The position numbers were made by a program, and so were the translations under genes. From a bacterium (GTDB lineage Bacteria > UBP13 > UBA5359), in the NCBI GenBank assembly GCA_028699365.1, contig JAQVUQ010000122.1:1-7770 (forward strand): a stretch of 7,770 bases of DNA, in the 5' to 3' direction. The notes beneath the pieces were generated by a model. The model saw only the letters and a list, made by a program, of their open reading frames with translations, had not been told where the DNA came from and did no database searches. This document shows positions 1 to 5,672 of the stretch, one piece after another (within the stretch, counting starts at the first letter, position 1; each line of letters starts with the position of its first letter).

Positions 1-1
1 C

Positions 2-64
2 CGGTTGCTTATTACCATAAGAGATTTTAAAACTTACGAAGCCGTTGTCATAGAGAAAAGATGA
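2..64 (+). CDS. possible C-terminal end of an upstream gene (partial)
   Basis: A reading frame is open from the left edge of the window to a TGA at 62-64. Its last residues read DFKTYEAVVIEKR. A tail of this kind (aromatic or proline residue, then YEAVVIE) resembles the final strand of the C-terminal beta-sandwich of many carbohydrate-active enzymes, but that is only an impression from 20 residues. The stop overlaps an ATG at 61 as ATGA, an arrangement common between coupled genes. Twenty open codons can occur by chance, and a second frame ends at a TAA at 28-30, so this is a weak call. Confidence 0.25.
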   Translation, partial: RLLITIRDFKTYEAVVIEKR

Positions 65-72
65 AACGAACA

Positions 73-79
73 GAGGTGA
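73..79 (+). promoter_or_regulatory. ribosome binding site deciding the start at 85
   Basis: GAGGTGA lies 5 bases before the ATG at 85. The alternative in-frame ATG at 61 is preceded only by a poor purine stretch. Starting at 85 also gives a cleaner signal peptide (MLRIS followed directly by the hydrophobic core). Confidence 0.55.
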
Positions 80-84
80 AATTT

Positions 85-1128
85 ATGTTGCGTATAAGTG
101 CGTTTGCCGGGCTGATTCTGGGTACGATGGTAGTTTGTGGGATCGCTTCTTCCTTTGCTGCGGAGATTCCGGGCTGGCCCAAATTAGATAAGGCTGGCCC
201 TGTCGGCCTGACCACAACGGGCAAACAGGTGCAGGCAAGGGCTTTCGGGGATGTCGACGGCAACGGCAAGGCAGATTGTGTGGTTGCCAAGGGAACCGGT
301 GTAGCCGTTTTTGCCAGGAACGACGATGGCACTTGGACAGAAACGGCGGAGATGGTTCATCCTACCGGCACTGCCAAAGTATCCGCCATAGCGATAGCCG
401 ATTCTGATGGGGATGGCAAACAGGAAATCTTTTTCGGCACGACACAGGGAAACGGTAATGAGTGTCGAGTCTATATATTCGAGTATAAGGAGTCGAAGGC
501 GTTTGTTTCGGTGGGCGTTCTGGGGCCTTACGCCAACAAGTCCGCCGTCAAATATCTCAAAGCCGTCGATATCGATCTGGATGGAAAACCGGAGATCGTG
601 GTAATGCACGCTTACGGCCGCGAGAGTTATGTACGGCTTTATGCTTCCAGGGAAAACGATAAATGGACGGAAGTCTGGAAGGATAAAATTACTGAGGAAG
701 GTGATACGTGGTATCGCTATCCCAATACGGTAGCTGTGGCGGATCTGGATAAGGATAAGAAGCCGGAGATTTATATGGCAGTGGAGGCCTATGATCGGAA
801 CGCAAAGAAATGTCATGGCTGGCTTTATGCTTACAAAATGAAAGGTGAACCGGACCGGTACCAGTATGAAAAGATCTGGAGCAGTGATGATCTGGGAGCT
901 TATGTTACTGATGTCAGATTGGTGCAGGATAAACAGGGCGACAAGAAATGTGTAGCCGCTCAGGTTAATATACCTGCCCCACCATCTCCGGTATGCTGGG
1001 CCTTGTTCGGTTTGTCTGAAAAAGAATCATACTCTCTGCTGAGTGTAAAAACGGTTAAGGATTTCCACGATTCATACGAGGCGTGTGAAGAGGTAACAGT
1101 GCGGTCAAAACCCGAACTGAAGAGGTGA
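85..1128 (+). CDS. secreted FG-GAP/VCBS repeat protein
   Basis: This 347-residue protein (from ATG 85; 355 if ATG 61 is used) is predicted to be exported. Residues 1-25 form a Sec signal peptide: a basic start, a hydrophobic core at about 5-21, and a small-residue cleavage site near SSFA-A. There is no proper lipobox, because V precedes the lone Cys. The mature part holds four FG-GAP/VCBS-like repeats with calcium-loop cores: GDVDGNGKAD (55-64), ADSDGDGKQE (105-114), VDIDLDGKPE (161-170) and ADLDKDKKPE (219-228), spaced 50-58 residues apart. The last has lost its glycines. Four blades suggest a partial or small beta-propeller, since integrin-type propellers have seven. The C-terminal 110 residues contain no repeat I recognise. 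Such proteins usually serve in surface binding or carbohydrate recognition; no catalytic motif is visible. It precedes an enzyme cluster but is separated from it by a pseudogene, so membership in the same operon is unproven. Confidence 0.85.
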   Translation: MLRISAFAGLILGTMVVCGIASSFAAEIPGWPKLDKAGPVGLTTTGKQVQARAFGDVDGNGKADCVVAKGTGVAVFARNDDGTWTETAEMVHPTGTAKVSAIAIADSDGDGKQEIFFGTTQGNGNECRVYIFEYKESKAFVSVGVLGPYANKSAVKYLKAVDIDLDGKPEIVVMHAYGRESYVRLYASRENDKWTEVWKDKITEEGDTWYRYPNTVAVADLDKDKKPEIYMAVEAYDRNAKKCHGWLYAYKMKGEPDRYQYEKIWSSDDLGAYVTDVRLVQDKQGDKKCVAAQVNIPAPPSPVCWALFGLSEKESYSLLSVKTVKDFHDSYEACEEVTVRSKPELKR

Positions 1129-1166
1129 GAAAAATCCTGATTATACGGAGATCGCCTGAATGATGA

Positions 1167-1447
1167 AAGGAAAAACAATTGGAGAGACTGGAAGAACAAA
1201 CGATTGCTAGATTTATGAAAACCCTGTTTTTCAACATGCAGGCGAAGGGCCGCATTTCTGTCCGTTGTCTTGTCCTTTTCATGAGTAGACTAGCCCGAGC
1301 GTAGTATGTCCGAATGCTGAACGTATCTGCCGGGAGGCCTGCTGGATACCGCAGTCCGTCCTTCTGTCCGCAGAGGAGGATATTGCTGATATAGTCGAAG
1401 CTATTGCTAAGATAGCTGCACACAGAGAGGAACTGGAACATGCCTGA
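1167..1447 (+). pseudogene. remnant of a DegT/DnrJ/EryC1/StrS (AHBA-type) aminotransferase
   Basis: Conceptual translation recovers pieces of an AHBA-synthase-like aminotransferase in family order. Bases 1176-1202 read QLERLEEQT, the helix that follows the conserved 'QAAIL' region in this family. Then, with roughly 100 residues missing, 1218-1253 reads KTLFFNMQAKGR (family pattern NPLF.N....G). After a shift of frame near 1254-1256 comes FCPLSCPFHE, a TAG at 1286-1288, and from 1289 CPNAERICREACWIPQ, LLSAEEDIADIVEAIAKI and a TGA at 1445-1447. This is the canonical CP.AER...E..W.P...L....ED..DIV.AI.K C-terminus. The catalytic Asp and Lys region is gone. The PLP enzyme it came from is not a copy of the intact aminotransferase downstream, whose C-terminus differs. 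Its stop overlaps the ATG of the ceramidase-like gene by 8 bases, so the two genes were probably once translationally coupled. The ribosome binding site of that gene lies inside the remnant. Confidence 0.8.
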
Positions 1448-2687
1448 ATTGCGGGTAGGCTATGGAGAGAGAATAATTACTCCGCCCTTAGGTGTCGAGC
1501 TGGTCGGATATGGGTACTATCTTAAGCGTACAGCGAAAACGGTATTGGATGATCTCAAGGCAAGGGTCCTTTTAGTAAAGCTGGGAAACGAAAGTATAAT
1601 ACTGATAAGCTGCGATCTGTTGAGTATGTCGGTGGATTACGCTGATTTAATACGCCGCAGAATCGCTTCCCGGCAATGTATAGCTATGGAGAACATCCTG
1701 CTTGCCTGCACACATACTCATAGTGGCCCTGCGGTCCAGAATTTGCCGGCCTTGGGAGAGATAGATGCAGATTATATCAATAGCTTACCTGAAGCTATTG
1801 CAGAAGCCGTCGAGTATGCCGAGGACGATTTGTCTGCAGCAGATTTGTCCTGCTGTGTAAGAGAAGTGGAACCGATAGGATTCAACAGACGAAATATGAG
1901 TTCTCAACCTGTTGATTCCGTATTGAGAGGACTGTTTTTTAAGCGTCGCTATGATAAAGTATACCTCCTGAACTATGCTTGTCATCCGGTCGTGCTGGGT
2001 CCGGTGAATAGTATATCTTCTGATTGGCCGGGTGCTCTGATATCTGCTTTGGAGAACAAGGGCCATAAAGGGATATTTTTTCAAGGGTTTTGTGGGGATA
2101 TTGATCCTGTCTGCAATCTCCAGCAATGGGGCAGCGGTAATAAAGAGACTATGGATGATTATGGGCGGTCTCTTTGTCATGATGTGCTGGAGCTTGAGAA
2201 GGATGCCGCTTTATTGGCAGTGACAAAGCTAAAGGCTTTGGAAAGGCGCCTGACTCTTCGATTATCTATACCTGCCAAACCGATACTGGAGCAGGATATA
2301 CGGTTTTGGATGCAAAGATCCACAGGGTTGGCGGATAAGAGATTTATCACGGAATGGGCTGGATGCGCCGAAGATAATTACGACAGGTTGAAGAATAGAC
2401 CCTATTTATCCGATGTGCCGATCCAAGCCTTCTTCATAGGACCGATAAAAATGTTATGTCTTCCAGGCGAAGCCTTTTGTAGTTATGGGTTGCAATTAAG
2501 GAAAGAGGCAATGTTTACCGTCGGTTATGCCAACGGTAATATAGGCTACCTGCCTACACATGATGCTTATGCAGATGTAGGTGATTATGCCTGTTACGGC
2601 TCCCCGAAGTTTCTAAATCTTTTTCCCTATACTGAAGAGATAGAAAAAGCTCTGATCGGAGCAAGCCTGGCCGTTTTATCCGAATAA
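1440..2687 (+). CDS. neutral/alkaline ceramidase-fold hydrolase (NEUT_CER_N-like), cytoplasmic
   Basis: The 415-residue protein matches the N-terminal catalytic domain of neutral/alkaline ceramidases (zinc amidases that cut N-acyl bonds). It starts with VGYGERIITPPLGVELVGY, the family opening. The signature THTHSGP is at residues 91-97, NYACHPVVLGP at 178-188, SSDWPG at 193-198, GFCGDIDP at 216-223, LPGEAF at 341-346 and GYANGNIGYLPT at 362-373. By comparison with the Pseudomonas enzyme, His92 or His94, His182, Glu344 and Tyr370 are the candidate zinc ligands. True ceramidases are secreted and about 650 residues or more, with an extra C-terminal Ig-like domain. This protein has no signal peptide and lacks that domain, so ceramide is an unlikely substrate and a soluble N-acyl compound is more plausible (inference). 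The start follows GAGAGG at 1425-1430 with 9 bases of spacing and overlaps the stop of the aminotransferase remnant. Confidence 0.85.
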   Translation: MPELRVGYGERIITPPLGVELVGYGYYLKRTAKTVLDDLKARVLLVKLGNESIILISCDLLSMSVDYADLIRRRIASRQCIAMENILLACTHTHSGPAVQNLPALGEIDADYINSLPEAIAEAVEYAEDDLSAADLSCCVREVEPIGFNRRNMSSQPVDSVLRGLFFKRRYDKVYLLNYACHPVVLGPVNSISSDWPGALISALENKGHKGIFFQGFCGDIDPVCNLQQWGSGNKETMDDYGRSLCHDVLELEKDAALLAVTKLKALERRLTLRLSIPAKPILEQDIRFWMQRSTGLADKRFITEWAGCAEDNYDRLKNRPYLSDVPIQAFFIGPIKMLCLPGEAFCSYGLQLRKEAMFTVGYANGNIGYLPTHDAYADVGDYACYGSPKFLNLFPYTEEIEKALIGASLAVLSE

Positions 2688-2708
2688 AAGTAGTTTTTAT
2701 TAGCAGCA

Positions 2709-2714
2709 TATAAT
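2709..2714 (+). promoter_or_regulatory. possible -10 box (TATAAT)
   Basis: A perfect TATAAT sits in the AT-rich leader before the glycosidase-like gene. No convincing -35 box lies 16-18 bases upstream and there is no TG extension, so an internal promoter is only a possibility. Transcription would begin near 2721, just before the hairpins at 2724-2746. Confidence 0.25.
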
Positions 2715-2723
2715 TAAGACATC

Positions 2724-2746
2724 AGACCTTTAACGGTCTTTAAAGG
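2724..2746 (+). promoter_or_regulatory. two overlapping, mutually exclusive small hairpins before the TTG start
   Basis: AGACC (2724-2728) can pair with GGTCT (2735-2739) around a 6-base loop. Alternatively CCTTTAA (2727-2733) pairs perfectly with TTAAAGG (2740-2746), also around 6 bases. The second hairpin would hide most of the AAGGGAG ribosome binding site (2743-2749) of the next gene, and the first leaves it free. Both stems are short and the second is AT-rich, so a role in translation control is speculative. There is no U-tract, so this is not an intrinsic terminator. Confidence 0.3.
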
Positions 2747-2749
2747 GAG
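2743..2749 (+). promoter_or_regulatory. ribosome binding site for a TTG start
   Basis: AAGGGAG lies 8 bases before the TTG at 2758. The first in-frame ATG is 33 codons downstream, inside the N-terminal domain, so this site supports initiation at TTG. Confidence 0.6.
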
Positions 2750-2757
2750 ATAGGAAA

Positions 2758-4245
2758 TTGGGAACTTACAAAGCAAAACATGAGGGTGTCAGATGGCGTA
2801 TTATTTACGGTAATGCGCAGGGGGTGGAAGGCTTCGCTCTAACGGAACTACAGCGGATGGCACAGGACTTTCTGCCTTATGTTGTTACCGTTATTGAGGC
2901 TAGGCAGGAAGCTGGTTGTGAAGGATGGCATACGATCCTTCTGGGTACCGTCTCGAACAATGCCGGCATTGCCGATTTAGCCAAGCAGGGGCTTATATCT
3001 ATACCGGATAGGCCACAGGGCTTTAGTGTATCTTGCCTGCCCTCTTCATCCTGTAAGAATGGACGCATAGTGGTTATTGCCGGGAACGATGCCGCCGGAG
3101 TGCTCTACGGTGTAGAGGATTTCAATGCCAGGGTGCTGGCTGCCAGAGTCATGCCCGATAACCCTGCTAGGAAGCGCCATTCCCTTGATGAAATGGATTG
3201 TTTTACCTTTGAAGGATACCCCACTGTTGCTAACAGAGGTATCTGGACGTGGGGATATGTGCTATATGATTGCCGGCGTTTTATAGACAATATGGCCCGT
3301 TTAAAGATGAATATGCTGATTGTCTGGAATGATTGTCCTCCGCTTAACATAAAAGACATCATAAATTATGCGCATACTCGAGGAGTGAAGATTATTCTGG
3401 GTTTCCATTGGGGCTGGGGCCTTGAGAACATAGATATTACCAGCCCCGAAGACAGGCGAACGCTGCGGGAGGAGGTGTTAGCCAATTACAACGCCAATTA
3501 CCGCCATCTGGGTATGGACGGTATATACTTCCAGACACTGACGGAGCATAACGATCTCTTTATCAACGGGTGCTCCGTAGCTGCAGCGGTCTGTGATCTG
3601 GTCAATGAGATTTCCGCGGAGCTTTTCCGGGAAGAGCCGGATCTTTATATTCAGTTTGGCCTGCACGCCATGTCTATTATGGATAATTATCCCGACCTGA
3701 AAGGGTTGGATAAGCGAGTGGTCATTGTCTGGGAGGATGCCGGAATTATACCTTATTCCTATAACCCTGTTGCCGACGAAGCGGAGACCGGAATGGATCG
3801 GCCGGCGTATCTGGACAATGTTCAGGCTACCTTGGAATATTCCCGGAAGATAGCTTCTTTTAGGGCAGAAAAAGAGTTTGCCATGGTTGCCAAGGGGTTT
3901 ATATGCCTTCGCTGGCTGGAAGAGTTTGAGCACCATGGTCCTTTTATCATGGGTGAAAGATCGTCGGAATTCATTCGGCACCGCCTGGAAGAGCGTCAGC
4001 CTCGCTGGGACAGAGTGAATGAGTTATGGATCAAGAATTTCCCCATAGCCGCTTCTTTTTATAGGGAAATATTGCAAGCCTCTCCCGCAGGAATGACAGT
4101 GGTCGGATTGGTAGAGGACGGTATGTTCGAGGAAGCCATACAGATTAGTACGGCTCTATTCGCGGAAACACTCTGGAACCCTTACCAGAGCGATGTGGAA
4201 TTATTGCAGCGGGCTATGAGTCCCTACTATAGAAGGCATTTCTAG
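2758..4245 (+). CDS. glycosidase-like protein: hexosaminidase/alpha-glucuronidase-type N-domain plus TIM barrel
   Basis: The 495-residue protein starts at TTG. Residues 1 to about 135 resemble the small alpha/beta domain that precedes the barrel in GH20, GH67 and GH84 enzymes: a strand reading WHTILLGT (57-64) and the closing motif IAGNDAAGVLYGVEDF (107-122). From about 150 a TIM barrel begins, with NRGIWTWGYVLYD (159-171), a strand MNMLIVWND (184-192), a helix and IILGFHWGWG (212-221), then GMDGIYFQTLTEHN (252-265). Glu263, at the end of a barrel strand, is the best candidate catalytic acid; Glu326-Asp327 in VVIVWEDAG is a second acidic site. The typical GH20 Asp-Glu pair is not evident, so family and substrate are open. 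There is no signal peptide, implying that it acts inside the cell on an imported oligosaccharide or glycoside. It follows the ceramidase-like gene by 70 bases and precedes the aminotransferase by about 40, consistent with one operon. Confidence 0.7.
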   Translation: MGTYKAKHEGVRWRIIYGNAQGVEGFALTELQRMAQDFLPYVVTVIEARQEAGCEGWHTILLGTVSNNAGIADLAKQGLISIPDRPQGFSVSCLPSSSCKNGRIVVIAGNDAAGVLYGVEDFNARVLAARVMPDNPARKRHSLDEMDCFTFEGYPTVANRGIWTWGYVLYDCRRFIDNMARLKMNMLIVWNDCPPLNIKDIINYAHTRGVKIILGFHWGWGLENIDITSPEDRRTLREEVLANYNANYRHLGMDGIYFQTLTEHNDLFINGCSVAAAVCDLVNEISAELFREEPDLYIQFGLHAMSIMDNYPDLKGLDKRVVIVWEDAGIIPYSYNPVADEAETGMDRPAYLDNVQATLEYSRKIASFRAEKEFAMVAKGFICLRWLEEFEHHGPFIMGERSSEFIRHRLEERQPRWDRVNELWIKNFPIAASFYREILQASPAGMTVVGLVEDGMFEEAIQISTALFAETLWNPYQSDVELLQRAMSPYYRRHF

Positions 4246-4268
4246 GTAAAATACGGTGAGGATGGTCT

Positions 4269-4274
4269 AAGGAG
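4269..4274 (+). promoter_or_regulatory. ribosome binding site placing the aminotransferase start at 4284
   Basis: AAGGAG abuts the first in-frame ATG (4275), which is too close to use. It lies 9 bases before ATG 4284. A weaker GGAG (4280-4283) could serve ATG 4290, so the protein start is uncertain by a few residues. Confidence 0.5.
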
Positions 4275-4283
4275 ATGGTGGAG

Positions 4284-5549
4284 ATGGTAATGAATACTGA
4301 TGAGGTATTATTCTATTTGGCCATATATGGTGGATCACCAGTCAGAACAAAGCCCTGGCCGGGGCGGTCGCTGTTGGGAGCAGAAGAACGCTCAGCCGTA
4401 AACGCCCTCTTCGATGAGGCTTTAAGTACAGGCAATGCCTTTGGCTATAACGGGCCGGAGGAAGAAGCCTACTGCCGCGAATTTGCAGAATACATGGGCG
4501 GCGGCTATGCCGATGCCGTCAACTCCGGCACTACGGCCGTATATACGGCTCTGCGTGCTCTTAATCCCGAAGCCTTTACAGAGGTCATAGTCAGCTCTAT
4601 CACTGATCCGGGCGGCATGATGCCCATAGTACTGTGCAACTGCATCCCCGTCATAGCCGATACCGCCCCCGGCAGCTACAACGTGGGGCCAAAGCAGATA
4701 GAGGAACTGATATCTCCCCTTACCAGTGCCATCCTGATAGCCCATATCGGTGGTGAGCCGGTGGATATGGAAGGGATTATGGCTGTAGCCCGCCGGCACC
4801 GCATACCGGTGCTGGAAGACTGCGCTCAGGCGCACGGAGCCGTGTTGAAGGGAAAAAAGGTGGGCACCTTCGGAGATATAGCCGCTTTCTCGACGATGTT
4901 CGGCAAACACCACTGCACCGGAGGTCAGGGCGGGGTAGTCTATACCAGAGACGCGAAGCTCTATCAGAGGATAAGATGGTGCTCTGACAGAGGCAAGCCC
5001 TTAGGCCTGCCGGATGGAAGCACTAACTGTACCGCCGCTCTCAATCTTAATCTTAGCGATCTGTCGGCAGCCATAGGCAGAGTGCAGTTGCGAAAGCTGC
5101 CCGATATCATCAGACGCCGTCGGGATGTGGCTGCAGCCATTATCGAGGGCATAAAGGAACTGAAGCTGGTAGCGGTGCCCGATACCCTGTCGGGGGCAGA
5201 ACCTAGCTACTGGTTCCTGCGGCTGAAGTTCCATGTGGAGGCCGCCGCCTGCAGCAAAGAGACATACTGTCAGGCGTTGGCGGAAGAGGGCATACCGGTA
5301 GTCGCCAGCTACCGTCATCTGCCGCATACTATGGAATGGTTCACCCAACGGCAGGTATTCGGCAGCAGTGGTCTTCCCTGGACCTCGCCCCTTTACCTGG
5401 GTAATCCGGACAGGGTCTTCACCTGCCTCAATGCCATAGCCGCCACGGATAAGCAATTCAATCTTCGTATTCACGAAGGCTGGGGAGAAGAGGAAATTGC
5501 CGATACATTAATGGCTCTTAAGAAACTGGATGAAGCCCTTAAAATATAA
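4284..5549 (+). CDS. PLP-dependent DegT/DnrJ/EryC1/StrS-family aminotransferase
   Basis: This full-length family member (about 421 residues) belongs to the sugar/AHBA-type PLP aminotransferases, which interconvert a keto sugar or keto-cyclitol and the amine with glutamine or glutamate. Numbered from the ATG at 4275, NSGTTA (83-88) is the phosphate-binding turn, EDCAQAHGA (181-189) carries Asp182, which contacts the pyridine nitrogen, and FSTMFGKHHCTGGQGG (205-220) holds the Schiff-base Lys211. The opening YGGSPVRTKPWP and the helix DLSAAIGRVQLRKL (262-275) are also family hallmarks. The motif around Lys211 is a variant: most members have F(H/N)..KN(L/I)..GEGG, while here HH follows the lysine and Gln replaces the Glu. 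The C-terminus lacks the Cys-rich CP..CP segment found in the upstream remnant, so the two belong to different subgroups. Its company of hydrolases, with no nucleotide-sugar synthesis genes, suggests catabolic deamination of an amino sugar or aminocyclitol (inference). Confidence 0.88.
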   Translation: MVMNTDEVLFYLAIYGGSPVRTKPWPGRSLLGAEERSAVNALFDEALSTGNAFGYNGPEEEAYCREFAEYMGGGYADAVNSGTTAVYTALRALNPEAFTEVIVSSITDPGGMMPIVLCNCIPVIADTAPGSYNVGPKQIEELISPLTSAILIAHIGGEPVDMEGIMAVARRHRIPVLEDCAQAHGAVLKGKKVGTFGDIAAFSTMFGKHHCTGGQGGVVYTRDAKLYQRIRWCSDRGKPLGLPDGSTNCTAALNLNLSDLSAAIGRVQLRKLPDIIRRRRDVAAAIIEGIKELKLVAVPDTLSGAEPSYWFLRLKFHVEAAACSKETYCQALAEEGIPVVASYRHLPHTMEWFTQRQVFGSSGLPWTSPLYLGNPDRVFTCLNAIAATDKQFNLRIHEGWGEEEIADTLMALKKLDEALKI

Positions 5550-5590
5550 AGATAGTGAGCGAATAAATGAGCGTAAGGTAGTTGTTGTAG

Positions 5591-5620
5591 GCCTGGCTGC
5601 CAAAAGACCGGCAGGGAGGC
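5591..5620 (+). repeat. imperfect inverted repeat / symmetrical hairpin in the spacer
   Basis: GCCT (5591-5594) pairs with AGGC (5617-5620), and CTGCC (5597-5601) with GGCAG (5610-5614). A symmetrical GG/GG internal loop separates the two stems and an 8-base AAAAGACC loop closes them. No T-run follows, so it is not a classic terminator. It could be an RNA-processing or stabilising element between the aminotransferase and the isomerase, or an operator. The rest of the 5550-5660 spacer holds no credible gene. Confidence 0.4.
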
Positions 5621-5655
5621 AAACTGATGCGCAAAGGGACAAAACTTAAAAATAT

Positions 5656-5664
5656 AAGGAGTGA
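5656..5664 (+). promoter_or_regulatory. ribosome binding site deciding the start at 5673
   Basis: AAGGAGTGA is a strong Shine-Dalgarno sequence 8 bases before ATG 5673. It overlaps the upstream in-frame GTG (5661), which therefore cannot be the start. Confidence 0.65.
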
Positions 5665-5672
5665 AGTTTTTA

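Noticed and set aside
8-21. CTTAT/ATAAG hairpin upstream of the FG-GAP gene
   Set aside because: Only 5 AT-rich pairs, and the following TTTT is too short for a terminator.
5-33. Possible promoter TTGCTT (5-10) and TAAAAC (28-33) with 17-base spacing
   Set aside because: Each box matches the consensus at only about half its positions, which is expected by chance in AT-rich DNA.
184-816. Long open frame (210 codons) on the - strand inside the FG-GAP gene
   Set aside because: It is antisense to a clearly coding gene with signal peptide and repeats. The translation has no family features; it is open because of the codon bias of the + strand gene.
1286-1288. TAG in the remnant as a pyrrolysine or readthrough codon
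   Set aside because: The same frame also has a frameshift and a large deletion that removes the PLP lysine region, so simple decay explains it better.
1055-1441. Open frame of 128 codons on the - strand over the gap 1129-1439
   Set aside because: The + strand of this gap translates into aminotransferase motifs, so the - strand frame is a by-product. It also runs into the end of the FG-GAP gene.
3478-3981. Open frame of 167 codons on the - strand inside the glycosidase-like gene
   Set aside because: Shadow of the real coding strand: no credible ribosome binding site and no recognisable motif. The same holds for the - strand frames at 4422-4913, 5001-5474 and 5471-5902.
5551-5637. Open + frame in the spacer reading ERKVVVVGLAAKRP, which looks a little like a Rossmann-fold N-terminus
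   Set aside because: It has no ATG/GTG/TTG start, no ribosome binding site and no continuation, and lacks the GxGxxG pattern. It is probably chance, although an eroded N-terminus cannot be fully excluded.
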